A DNA stretch of 64,000 nt, from assembly GCA_001465935.1 (NCBI GenBank), contig LNKV01000030.1:69443-133442 (forward strand). The letters are read 5' to 3'. Both the position numbers and the translations under genes were made by a program. Every line of letters begins with the position of its first letter. The stretch's first letter is position 1. Source of the stretch: Clarireedia homoeocarpa. Its lineage: Eukaryota; Ascomycota; Leotiomycetes; Helotiales; Rutstroemiaceae. Shown piece by piece: positions 1 through 11,399 of the stretch. Below the pieces are notes generated by a model that saw nothing but the letters and a program-made list of their open reading frames with translations, did not search any database and was not told where the DNA came from.

Positions 1-300
1 GCTGTTGCTCACATGATCGAAGGAGCTTCAGGTCTTTATGCAAAGGAGGGATTCCGGTATGTGATTTTCCCAGACGAGTTGATGTAATAGAAACAAAACT
101 AACGAGGCTGCAGCTTTTACTGGGCAGACGAAAGAGCGCCGAATGGCGCGCCGGCTGGTCAGGGGATCGATGGGAAAGCGCATGCGGATTTCTATTATGA
201 GTTAGCAAGTAGCAAGGAAGCTAAGACTTGGGATGCTACCTTTGTTAAGGGTAAAGGTTATGTTGATTTCAAAGGTAAAGTCGGACCTAAGGATGCTTAG
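1..300 (+). CDS. 3' end of an unidentified gene (last two exons, partial)
   Basis: The window opens inside an exon. Reading frame 1 is open to about base 56, where a GTATGT donor appears. A CTAAC branch-like site at 98-102 is followed by a CAG acceptor at 111-113. Splicing 57-113 out keeps the frame and extends the protein by about 61 residues to a TAG at 298-300. The joined C-terminus reads ...GLYAKEGFR / FYWADERAPNG... and ends GKVGPKDA. Without splicing the frame would stop at 85-87. The second exon looks coding (balanced composition, lysine/glycine-rich C-terminus), so I prefer the spliced model. I do not recognise the family. The start lies outside the window. Confidence 0.55.
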
Positions 301-1181
301 GAAAGCGCTGGTCTTTGAAATTGTAATTTCAGAATGGCATTAGTTGAGATTCATGTTAGCTCGATCATCTTCCCAACCGGTTCCTTGCGTTAATCTCTAC
401 GCTCTGCGACAACAAAGTATGGTTTCTCGCGAGATGAGAGAGTTGCCTGAAGTCGTTATAAATTAAATGGCTTCGACATCAAAAGCAATCATTAGCCATT
501 TCTGTTCTTAATTTCCCCAGAGTCATTTAGCAATTTTGCCTTATTGCTCTTCAAGCTTTGTAAGCATATGCTTGTGCACCACCCAATGGCTGCTTACGCC
601 AAGTCTCGAACGTTGCCGATCTTCAACAACAACCAGCTGGAAGACACTTATCTCGCACTCGGCGTGTAATTTTGTGAACTTTGTCTCTAAATTGTGCAAA
701 TGTCGCCGATTCTAATAAGCTACTGCAGGAAGAACGTTGTCTTAATGTTATTTTCTTTCCCATTACATATCCAAGTGCACAGCTGAGGTGGAAACTTACT
801 GTTGTTTTCGGTAGTTGAGGTTGCAAACTCAAGTTACATCGTTCATTTTTTTTTCAGGTTGCACTTCAGCCTCAGTGGGCCCGGGAGGGGAGCGATTAGG
901 AAGAGAGAAAGAGGGGTCTTTTCTTTCTCCATGACGATGGGGCGGGCGTTCGTACAACGGTCTACTGCGCTGCTGCTATGTTAAGGTGGTATCATTTACC
1001 TAACAAATGGTATGATTTGGTGGGGAAATAATTATCCGCATAGGAAACCCTTTCCCTTCGCAACTCGATATATATTGCAACAGAGGGGTGCACGGGTGGG
1101 TGATATGGTACGACAATAGCCGTTCGTGCGTGCAACCGACTATACAACCTCTCAATCACGTATGAACCCCCATGAGATGGT

Positions 1182-1200
1182 ATCGCATCGCATCGCATCG
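1182..1200. repeat. ATCGC pentamer microsatellite
   Basis: Just under four direct copies of ATCGC are read directly from the sequence in an otherwise non-repetitive intergenic region. Confidence 0.8.
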
Positions 1201-1813
1201 TATATGTATGCAAGCGCCCAAGCTTCAATGAGGGCTGAATCTCGTATTACTTTGTTGCCTGTCGTGTCGTACCATCTCTAAGTACGCCATCTCATGTACA
1301 TACTGTATACTCTACCACGCCAGCAACTGCGATGTGTGAGAACAATCACGCAAGTAGCATCGTATCACACAGTCAAATTCCGCACGAGCTTACCGACGTT
1401 CCGGCTCTTGAGTTGGAATGTGATGTAGGTAGCGAGCTTTGGGCTGACAATGTCGCCATGCCATATAGCATGAAGGAAGTGTATTGTATACAACGCCACA
1501 AGTGGAGCTGTTATGATAGAAATCGGCTGTAACACTATGGCTGTGTGCTATCTTCAGTCTAGTGGATATGTGATGGTGATAGATCCCCACTTTCAAGGCT
1601 TATATTCATGCTGCACTACACTGCGAGGTGAGTGTGGACTTCAATGTCACCGCTCCAGGATCCCCAAGGTATGGTGCCATTGTCGCTACTGTTGCTTTTC
1701 AGCTGGTATCTTGTCCCTCGGGTGGAAGCCTCATAGAACGGACGTCTCCATAGACAGTGTTCAGCCTAAGTAGTAGAGGCTGGGAGAGGAAGAGGGAAGG
1801 GGCTGGGAACAGG

Positions 1814-1819
1814 TATAAA
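1814..1819 (+). promoter_or_regulatory. TATA box of the repeat-protein gene
   Basis: TATAAA lies 80 bases upstream of the ATG at 1899. A pyrimidine-rich stretch (about 1845-1870) in between could hold the transcription start. Its position suits a fungal core promoter; it was identified by motif only. Confidence 0.5.
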
Positions 1820-1898
1820 GATCGAGCACCTGTCCGAGTGAAGTTACTCACTTCTCTATCTTCATCAACTCAGTGATCCTTCATACTGCACATCCATC

Positions 1899-2912
1899 AT
1901 GTTGCTCAGCGGTTCATTACTCCTTTCATTTGCTTCGCTTGCCCTAAGCGCTGCTGTCCCCAGTAAGCTCGAAGCTCGTGCTGGACCTTACCAGACGAGA
2001 ATTTACGAAAGTGGATCAACTTTCCTTGAGGAAAACAACGGATGGTGGCAATTGATTGAGTGAGTAATCCCATGAAAAAGTCCCGACCACTCCCCTTCCG
2101 ATCCAAGAATCCAACCCAACCCAACCCAACCCCAATTAACCCACCCCAGCGCCGACGGCGACGGTCGCCCCGATCTCTTCTACATCAAGAATGTCAACAC
2201 CGGCACCGGCTACGTAGAAGTCCACATCGCCTCGGCGGCCTCCAACTACCAAACCCGCATCCTCGAGGTCCCCACAACCTTTGTCTCCGAAGACAACGGC
2301 ACCTGGCGCGCCTTCAAATCCGCCAACAGCGTTCTCCCAGACCTCGTGTACATCAAGACGTGCAACACACCCTCCGGCTACGTCGAAGTGCACATCGCAT
2401 CCGGCGCCTCGACCTACAAAACACGCACCCTCGAAGTCGTCACCACCTTCGGCAACGAAGATGATGGTCAATGGAACGTCTACGACTACGACGGCGATGG
2501 AAAGCCCGATCTCGTGTTCATCAAGACATCCAACACAGGTACTGGCACTGACGAATTATTCGTCGCTTCCGGAGCCTCCAAATACCAGACGCGAATCATT
2601 TCAACCGGGACAACATTTGGTGTCGAAGACAATGGATACTGGCAACTAGGCGCCTACTCTTCGTCGCGTGATCTCATCTACATTAAAGATCAGTATACCG
2701 GAACCGGCACCGTGGAAGTGCATGTAGCGGGCGCAGCGTCTGGGTACCAAAGCAGACTGCTGGATGTCGGGAGTACGTTTGGGGAGGAGACGAATGGACC
2801 GTGGAGCTTGGTGGATTGGAATAAGGATGGGGTGTTGGACTTGGTGTATATTAAGATTGCGAATACAGGAACAGGAACGGTAGAGGTGCATGTTGCGAGT
2901 GGGAAGGCTTAA
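1899..2912 (+). CDS. secreted five-repeat FG-GAP/VCBS-like protein
   Basis: Two exons (1899-2059, 2150-2912) encode 307 residues. The intron has a GTGAGT donor and CCCCAG acceptor; removing it restores one frame. Residues 1 to about 20 form a hydrophobic signal peptide ending near AAVPS. The rest is five tandem repeats of roughly 54-56 residues. Each starts near YQTR, passes TTF..E.NG.W, then an acidic D-x-DGDG-type loop with PDL.YIK, then NTGTG..EVHVAS. The loop resembles the calcium-binding loop of FG-GAP/VCBS repeats used in beta-propellers, so a small extracellular propeller is likely. Repeats 2 and 4 have lost the DxDGDG loop. Similar repeats are known as accessory modules of secreted muramidases and other hydrolases, but no catalytic domain is present here, so binding (lectin-like) rather than catalysis is the more likely role. 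That role is inference. Confidence 0.85.
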
Positions 2913-5682
2913 GTTATGGAGGGTAGATGGGAGAAGCATTGTTGTGTGGTGTGGTGCGGTGTAGTGGTTGGTTGGGGCGGGCAGATAGGAGCATACATAC
3001 TATACATATTGTTTCCCAAATTCGGCTTAAAGAAACCAAATCGTATGATATAAGCTAGCACAGGAGTTTTCGGATTGATCTCTACCCCTTTAGACTAACG
3101 ACAGGCTAAGAAATTATGCATTCACCCAATAATAAGCGGTCTTTACTCGTGACCTGGTGTACAACTGCATACAAATAGCCACAGGCCGTTTACCCAGAAA
3201 GTAACCAGGTAAATCACTAGAGGATACACGAGACTGTATATCTGTCAGTTACTACCATTTATATCAGTTAACAGTTTTGACAGATAGGTCTTCACGATAG
3301 ACTAGCTTGAAGATATACTTGTAAGAAAGTATCAACGAAGCAATATAGCTTTTAAGGCACAAAGAAGATTCGGAGTGCGGAGAGGCACATACTGGTCAAT
3401 AAGCATGCGAGGCTATAGATTGTGTGAGAGATTTCCGCAGATTGAACTGCAGTGATCATCTTATCCACTGTATCGTACTTCGTCTAGTTCTGAGAAAGTC
3501 AATAGTGATGTTGATCCTTTCCCATAAAGTTTTGAGCACTACTAAACATCTTTTGAGCGTGAATTAGAATTTTTGCTAATCACTTCTGATTTTTTTACCC
3601 AACAACTGCGTACCAGACACCGAGTTGTAGAGATTTCTACCACTGGACGTCCCCTGTCCTCATCCCGTATTGTCTAAATAATGTGCAGCATAGGAACATT
3701 GTTTGCGTAAGGAGAAAGATGAGGCGGCAGTTTTCCAATGTACATTCCTACCTCCTTATATCGGCAAATGTTAGTTATGGATAAGAATACAATGATCAAT
3801 GCAGAGAGTTTCCATAAGATATTAGTGAGAAGGCCATTATTTGGATCATTTCGCAAACCAGCAAACACACAAGATAGAGGTAATCGAAAGCATGGCTAAT
3901 TTCGTATCGAGACATGGGAAGAAAACTTCAGACCAACATCAATCCAAGCACAACTGTACTCAACCCAATCCACATCACTTTCTATGTGACAAGCCAGTGC
4001 GAAGAATACTTATTCAACAGATTGAAGTCCGAATGAGCCTCATCTCACGGGCGAACAATTATGGGCAGGTGTGGCTGTGTAAAAGCAATTCGATACCAGA
4101 GACTGAGGGATATGTGTGGAGGTGTGCGGATCAAGTGACTAGCGTGGGTCGGCACACTCACCGAAATGCAAAGCTCAACGTAAGTAACTCTGAGATGGTC
4201 TGAAAAGAGGAAACTTTCCCGGCTCAAAAAGACATAGAATCCGTATGTGAATCATTTCCCACCCCTCAAGTTCCAATCTTGACTCGCCAGCCCACGGGAG
4301 TATGTATGCACCCAATAAGATCCCGCCGAGCGTCGGAAAAACAGGAAAAAGTTCTTCATCTTCCATTCCCATTCTCCATGCCCCGCGCTGCTAGATCGCC
4401 CTGCGTAGATTGAAAGATGGAGAATACGAGTGATGAGGAGATTGAACAAGAAAAAAACGGGTTATGCTGGGCTATTCGGTCCTTTTTTATGAACATGAGG
4501 CGACGTGATCAGAGGAGAAAAGCTGTCAGAGTGTAGGAAAAACTTCGGCAGTAAATGTTAATGCTGACTGGAATGATCGGAAGAATCCCACTCCTGCTGG
4601 GCGAGTGGTGCGAGTCGTAAGTTAGTAGTCTTTCTGGGCAGTAGAAGAGAAGAACCAGTCGGTTCCGAGGCCAAGAACACCTACTTTGAGTAATGTTTAC
4701 TCGGAAGTACAGCCGAAAGTGGGAAGAAAGCCGTATGAATATGGTGATGAGATGGTGAACATCCATTGAAAACCCGACTACTTGAAAACGCATAAGGCAG
4801 CGAAGGCGAGTAATCTCCTTTGAGAAAAGTGTGCGACGGTGAGCCAATTAAGGAAGTTTAAACGATTTAGAAAATCTTGCAGACAGCTCCGCATTATTCC
4901 CCATTTTCCCCATTCCCCCATTTTACCAGAAAATTCCACGTGATCCCATACGAATACTTCGTAACGAAGAATCACACTAAAATGTGGGAGGGAAATTTGG
5001 TGAATGTGGAGAGGTGGGGAATGGAGAGCAGGGGAAAACAGCAAGCACATCTCCACGTTTTGACCCCACTTTAATTAACCTTCCCCGCTTCTCCAAATTT
5101 CCTTCCCCAGCTAACTAAGGAATGGCTGGTCACTCTATTGACAGGTTGAGGGAAGAATTTGGAGAAAGTATGGAGATGTTGAGTTCGTCTGTTCCTTTGT
5201 TCCTCTGTTTCTCTATATTCGCCTGCTTAGCCCACTTCTGATCAATAGGCCAGTCCCATTACCTCGTACTCCAGGAAATAATTGATGCGTCGCGTCACCC
5301 ATCTTCTCTCCTGCCACGCTGGATGATCCATACTCCGATATATCCGATGTTCTCCCGTGAAATGACTTCATAGCTCTGAGAGTTTATGGGGTATCAGTGG
5401 TGGTCTGTCGCAATCATGTGCTGAAAAGTGCTTGGAAAGATCCATAATCGATTATAAAGAATCGCGAATCCGCATGTATGTGGACGGTATGGTAGGGGTA
5501 ATATGTCCACCCACGTGAAGCTAGTAAGTTGGCATGAGGTGAGGGTGGAAGCAGTGCAGCGGAGAGGCAAGTGAGACGGCAATTGACTCTGCATGCTCTC
5601 CGCATTCGAATTGTATAAGAACAAGTGACATGCCGACGATCTTTCTAACAACCAACTCCTCTCACACACCATTCCTACAACA
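2913..5682. other. long intergenic region, no gene recognised
   Basis: About 2.8 kb. Open frames here are short (up to 120 codons), overlap on both strands and show no motifs. The first kilobase is AT-rich with many stops in all frames, as expected for non-coding DNA or old relics. A TATAAG at 5614-5619, 64 bases before the GH3 start at 5683, is a candidate core promoter element for the beta-glucosidase. Confidence 0.6.
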
Positions 5683-8359
5683 ATGGAGAAGTCTACCACC
5701 AAGAGTCTGCTTTGTGCAGCTATTATCTCCATCCTTGGTCTCTCTAATGGAGTTCAGGCGCAGATCATCACTTCCGACACATACTTCTATGGCCAATCAC
5801 CAGCCGTATACCCTAGTCGTATGTCAAACTTCCTCGGTTATGCTTTGCGCCTCCTGCTAACAAATTCTCACAGCTCAAATGCCAGGGAGCGGACCATGGG
5901 AGGAGTCGTATGCTAAGGCAGTCGCGTTGGTTGCCCAGATGACTTTGGCGGAGAAGGCAAACATCACCACCGGTCACACCGCACCTAATGGGTGCTCCGG
6001 AGTCACTGGCTCAGTGGAAAGACTTGGTTTCCCAGGTTTATGTCTATCAGACGCTGGAAATGGTCTCCGAGCCACCGACTTCGTGAATGCTTGGCCTAGC
6101 GGACTTCATGTTGGAGCTACCTGGAACCGCGAATTGTCGTACCAGAGGGCATACAACATGGGAGGTGAGTTCAAGGCAAAGGGTGTCAACGTTGCTCTCG
6201 GACCTGTCGTGGGACCTCTCGGAAGAGTTCCTGAGGGCGGGAGAAACTGGGAGGGTTTCAGTAACGACCGTAAGTCACCCGATACCTCTATCTGAACACA
6301 GCTAAACACACTCTCAGCTTACCTCTGTGGTCAACTGGCTGCCGAAACTGTTCAAGGCATTCAAGATGCTGGTGTTATTGCTTCAGTAAAGCACTTCATC
6401 GGCAACGAGCAAGAAACAAACCGCATCCCAAGCACAGTTAACGGCACAGCCATTGCTGCAGTCTCATCTAACATCGATGATAAGACATTGCACGAATTGT
6501 ACTTATGGCCATTCGTTGATACAGTGCAAAGAGGTGCTGGATGTGTTATGTGCTCGTACAATCGTCTCAACAATTCATACGCCTGCCAGAACAGCAAGAC
6601 CTTGAACGGTGTTTTGAAAACCGAATTGGGCTTCGAGGGTTGGGTTGTTAGTGATTGGTTCGCACAGCACACTGGCCTCGCCAGTGCTGAAGCTGGCTTG
6701 GATGTGGCTATGCCAAATTCAGACTTCTGGGGTAAGGATGGAGCCAACTTGACCGTCGCAGTCAACAACGGCTCCCTTGCAGAGTCCCGTGTAACAGATA
6801 TGGCTACCCGTGTTGTTGCTTCCTGGTACCAGATGGGTCAAGATGTAAGTTTTCTGTTCGATCAAATCATGGATTATGTTAATAATTTCGCAGGAGGAGT
6901 TCCCCAGTGCAGATATCGGCATGCCATTGACTTACAATGTCCCACACACCAAAGTCAACGCCAGGCGCCCATCCTCGAAATCCATCCTCCTCAATGGTGC
7001 TATCGAAGGACACGTCTTGGTTAAGAACACCAACAACTCTTTGCCACTCAAGGCACCTCAATTACTCTCCATCTTCGGATATGATGCTCCAGCACCTCCC
7101 ACCTCAAATGTTGGCACCGGAAAATACAGCGTGGGTTACGAATCACTCACCGATGCCCAAGCTGTCTTCGTAAGCACTCAGATCAACTTCCAGATCGCTG
7201 GAAATGGTACAATAATTAGTGGAGGTGGAAGTGGTGCTAACGCTCCACCATATGTTTCTGCGCCATTCGATGCTTTGCAAGAACGAGCCTATGCTGATGA
7301 TACTGCCTTGTACTGGGACTGTGAGTTGACTTGCTGCCCTATTTATGGACCTTACTAACTCTGTATAGTCGTCTCCGTCAACCCACTTGTTGACACCAAC
7401 TCTGATGCATGTCTCGTCTTCATCAACGCCTATGCCGGTGAAGGAAGTGACCGTCCGGGAATCTATGGTTAGTGAACAAGACTGTTCCTCAGACATCAAA
7501 ACTAATTTTTTTTAAATAAGATTCTTATTCTGATGACCTCGTCAAGAATGTTGCAGCCAACTGCAGCAACACAATCGTTACTATTCACAATGCCGGTATC
7601 CGTCTAGTTGACCAATGGATCGAGCACCCCAATGTCACCGCAGTTATCTTTGCTCATCTTCCTGGTCAAGACAGTGGTCGCGCTTTGGTTCAACTTCTTT
7701 ATGGTGAACAATCCTTCTCCGGAAAGTTGCCATACACTGTCGCCAAGAACGAGTCAGACTACAATGTTCTCTCTCCAGTGAAACCATCGGGTATCTACGC
7801 CCAATTCCCTCAGGATGATTTCACTGAGGGTGTGTACACTGATTACCGCGACTTTGATGCGAAGAATATTACTCCACGATTCGAGTTCGGTTTCGGTCTA
7901 TCATATACGACTTTTGGGTACTCTGACCTCCTTGTTTCCTCCTTCTCCAACGTCTCTACCGCTTACTACCCTACCAATGCCAAAATTGTCGAAGGTGGTC
8001 TCCCATCACTTTGGGATATCGTTGCAAGTGTCAAGGCAACCGTCGCAAATACTGGTTCCGTCGAAGCCGCAGAAGTGGCTCAATTGTACGTTGGTATTCC
8101 AGGTGGACCAGTCAGGCAACTTCGTGGATTTGAGAAGGTCACCATCCCAGTTGGTGAGAGCGCTACCGTTCAGTTTGACTTGACCCGTCGTGATCTTTCG
8201 GAATGGAGCGTTGTAGACCAAAGCTGGGTTTTGCAGCAAGGTGCTTACCAGATCTATGTTGGATCCAGCAGCAGGGATCTCCCATTGACTGGTACTTTGA
8301 CCATTGGAGCCGAGAAGAAAGCTAGGAGGTCGATTGCTGGACGACGAACGATTTCTTAA
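5683..8359 (+). CDS. secreted GH3 beta-glucosidase
   Basis: Six exons (5683-5818, 5874-6269, 6318-6844, 6894-7320, 7369-7467, 7521-8359) join in frame to 807 residues. All introns are 47-55 nt with GT-AG ends. Residues 1-26 are a signal peptide ending GVQA. The N-terminal GH3 barrel follows (AQMTLAEK, LCLSDAGNGLR, GRNWEGFSND, KHFIGNEQE). The catalytic nucleophile is Asp290 in GWVVSDWFA. The C-terminal GH3 domain includes LVKNTNNSLPL and GQDSGRALV. A fibronectin III-like domain closes the protein (GFEKVTIPVGE, then L.EWSVVDQSW). GH3 enzymes of this layout hydrolyse beta-1,4/1,3-linked glucosides such as cellobiose outside the cell. Length and domain order match complete fungal enzymes of the bglG/bglM type; exact substrate cannot be read from sequence. 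Confidence 0.95.
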
Positions 8360-9712
8360 AGGGGGAGAAATGTAATGTGATTAGGAAATAATGCTTTGTA
8401 TATGACTTAAAAGTAATACGAATTCCTTCATAATTTGAATCCTGGTGAATGTCCTCGCTGTGATTCGATACCTGAAAATCAAAGAGATTGTTTCCTCTAT
8501 AGGTGGTACGTGGGAAGGCTAATGGTAATGCTAATAGGGCTGACGGCCTGTAAGGATTCTCGAAAGTCGGTAGCCCTCCGTATTGTTCCATGTTTGTCTT
8601 CGTGTCTCTATTCTGGAACCGCGACTCATCGGTAGGGCCGGTACATAGGGCATCGTCGTGACTCATCCATCCCCGCCAAACCCCATATACATATCTACTG
8701 CAGTCGCGTCCATGACGTTTCCAACAGTATACACTTTAGCATGTCATGCCATAGTATAGCTTCCCAGTAGACTTTGCAGGGTCCTGTAGGCTGTAGATAG
8801 CTCTATTTTAGTCGGACATTAGGCCTAGGACTCAGCCACAATTCGAAACAGTATGAATTCTGATAGGACGCGGCGTATTCGTTTCAACTTAGAAATCCAC
8901 CCGGGTCATCCATGAGGTGTGGAAGACCGAAGGCTGTGCACTTGGCGACAACAATGATTCGTGCGCACAAGGGAAAAAGAAGAGGAGTTTTTGATATCGT
9001 GATCTTGTGTGCTGACGACGACGTGGTGGGGAATGACGATAGAACCAGCTTTTCTTGCCCGATGACATACGTGGACAACGATCTTGTGCTAGTATTCCAG
9101 AGGTTCCCGCTTGGGACAGGATAGGGAATTCATAGGACTCGCAATACAACCGGCAGATCCTGAACAGAAGCAGAAGTTGAAGATATTGATATATATTTGT
9201 TGGTGGTAAGGCTGATCTGATAGGTGGAAGGAGTGGAAGGTGTTGTTAAGCTAACCTTCTCAGGGACCTCCCCTGCCAAAATTTAAGATAACCATCTGAG
9301 CAGTTCTTAAAGGTACAGATACCCGCAAAACTTCCCGCAAAACTTCCCGCAAAACTTCCCACTACTTGTCGATCAATCCCCTATCAACAAATCACAACCT
9401 AAAAACCAAAACATCCAGAGTAGCAGAAGATCAAACCGATTCCCATTCGATCTACCGACATTGAAACTACCTGGGGACAAAGGTGGATGTGCTTTGGAGG
9501 TAAATACCCACCTACCACAGTTTCCAATAATAGGCCGCCACAATCTGCGACATCAAATTGCTATCGTGGTCAGGCGCATGCAAAAAGCGTTGTTTACAAC
9601 ATTTAAAAAGGCACCAAAAGGCACGCACTGGCACAGGTCAGAACTCCCAGTCAGCAGTGGCAGTGACTGCGTTCAACGCAGGAGAAGAGGATAGACCGCC
9701 AACATCGCAATC
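8360..9712. other. intergenic region with a short tandem repeat
   Basis: About 1.35 kb between the GH3 gene and the VHS/GAT gene. It contains the 3' UTR of the former and, at 9322-9357, three copies of a 12-base unit. An open frame at 9461-9694 just upstream of the next ATG has no motif and is not called. Confidence 0.6.
9322..9357. repeat. 12-bp tandem repeat, three copies
   Basis: Three perfect copies of CCCGCAAAACTT, followed by a partial CCC, lie about 360 bases upstream of the VHS/GAT start codon. Repeat unit and boundaries were read directly. Confidence 0.85.
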
Positions 9713-11399
9713 ATGAAGGCAATGAAGAACATGGGCATGAACCGCATGCTGGGGTCTCTCAAACGCTGTAGGTTACTGGCTCCTACCGTTCATCTCCACT
9801 CCAATCTGCCGCATAGTGAAGTAGGAGGCTTTTGTTTTTGATGCACGAAGCTGATTGTACATCTATCTTGCAGCAAAATCAAGCGACGATCATGCAGACC
9901 CGCAACTCGACACACCCGAAGCAACTGCGTCCAAGAATACGGTGCGTTCTCTGTCGCACATAGTCAGAAAGTCTGGAAGAAATTATACTGATGCTGAATA
10001 GCGGTTATTCTGTGAATCCGGGGCACCAAACGGCGAAGTATGTTCATTGAAGCAAACATCAAGACTTTTTCGCATATCTAATTGCATATAGGGCGAAGAA
10101 GTTCTTTACCTACCGAGCATCGTCGAAGCCGCCGAGTCCTCGCCCGCCGCCGCAAAAGAATGCGCCTACCTTATCCGAAAGTACCTCTCCAAGGAAAATT
10201 ATACCAAACCTCCCTTACAATACAATGCCTTGATGTTGATTAGGATTCTAACCGATAACCCGGGAAAGACCTTTACGAGGAATATAGATACAAAGTTTGT
10301 ACAAACAGTCAAGGAACTTCTAAGATTTGGAAGGGATCTAAATGTGAAGCAACTTTTGATCGAGACGTTGGAATTATTCTCCCGAGAGAAAGCACAGGAT
10401 GAGACGTTGGTCCCGTTAATAGAAATGTGGAAAAAGTACCAGGAGAAGATGATGAAGGTGGTGGTAAGTGATCCTCGCAGTATTAAAGGTGGTGGCATTC
10501 ATATTGATGATCTGCAGGGTCCCGCCGCTCCACGAACGCTCAATGCGCCTCCTTTCAATCCCGACAGTCAGAATTATTTTGGTCGAAATCATCACACCCA
10601 TCGTTTACCTCCGCCGCACGAGCTCGTTTCACGCATCGAAGAAGCCCGAACATCAGCTAAACTCCTTTCTCAAGTCGTTCAGTCCACCCCACCTTCTGAA
10701 ATACTCTCGAGCGAACTTATCCGCGAATTTGCAGACCGTTGTCAAAGTGCTAGTAGAAGTGTCCAAGCATACATGGTTTCTGAGAATCCCGCGCCCGATA
10801 ATGACACGATGGAGACTTTGATCGAGACCAATGAGCAGCTGAGCAAAGCCATGAATCAACACCAAAGAGCGGTTTTGCAGGCGCGGAAGATACTGGGGTT
10901 GGGATATGGCGAGAGAAATGGTGCAACGCCGCCAGCGAGGACGGATTCTGGTTTCGCTGCTCCTCCTCCAGGTCCCCCGCCAGGAAGAACCGATTCAGGA
11001 TTTGCGGCTCCTCCTGGTCCGCCCCCAAATCAGGCTTCGAAGCCTCAGCAGCCGGCAAGAAGATCAGCACCACCCATACCCCCTCCTGGAGATTTTGCGC
11101 CGATTGATGATGACGACGAGTCACCCAATCCGTTCAGCGATCCTAAAAATAATACACGAACTCCGCCTTTCCTTTCCGATACGCCATCGAACGCCCCAGA
11201 TCAATTCAACGATACACTTGGTGTCGAACCATATCATCCAGGGTTCAGGGAATCACAGAGTTATACTGGCAGACAGAACAGTTCAGTAGGGAATGCCACA
11301 ATGCATGCAGCGGTCCCAGAAGAGGATTCTGACGACGATCACTACGCTGGACCTACTCCAACTCCTGCTCAGCCTAAGCAACCGGTGTATCGTTATTAG
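9713..11399 (+). CDS. VHS and GAT domain protein, Lsb5-like
   Basis: Four exons (9713-9767, 9874-9941, 10002-10037, 10092-11399) join in frame to 488 residues. The start at 9713 gives a short Met/Lys-rich N-terminus (MKAMKNMGMNRM). A VHS/ENTH-type helical domain follows (ECAYLIRKYL, ALMLIRILTDNPG, LLRFGRDLNVKQLL, LEMWKKYQEKM-like helix). A GAT-type three-helix bundle follows (EEARTSAKLLSQ, EFADRCQSASRSVQAYM, ETNEQLSKAMNQHQRAV). The last third is disordered and rich in proline runs (PPPGPPPGRTDSGFAAP repeated twice) and acidic patches. In yeast, Lsb5 uses this layout to bind ubiquitin, Arf3 and the Las17/Sla1 actin machinery at endocytic sites; the poly-proline tail here would suit SH3 partners. 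Introns 2 and 3 flank a 12-codon exon, which relies on splice motifs alone. Confidence 0.85.

Larger units (their letters stand above)
301..1898. other. intergenic region, no gene recognised
   Basis: About 1.6 kb without a convincing coding region. Short open frames at 802-984 and 1332-1773 have no recognisable motifs and overlap one another on both strands. A short pentamer run (ATCGC, almost four copies) lies at 1182-1200. The 3' part should contain the promoter of the repeat protein that starts at 1899. Confidence 0.6.

Noticed and set aside
2060..2471. frames of 134 and 111 codons over the repeat protein
   Set aside because: They mirror the GC-rich tandem repeats in other frames; the spliced frame with repeats and signal peptide is the coding one.
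3841..4203. 120-codon frame in the long intergenic region
   Set aside because: No recognisable motif, several overlapping frames on the other strand, no splice or promoter context.
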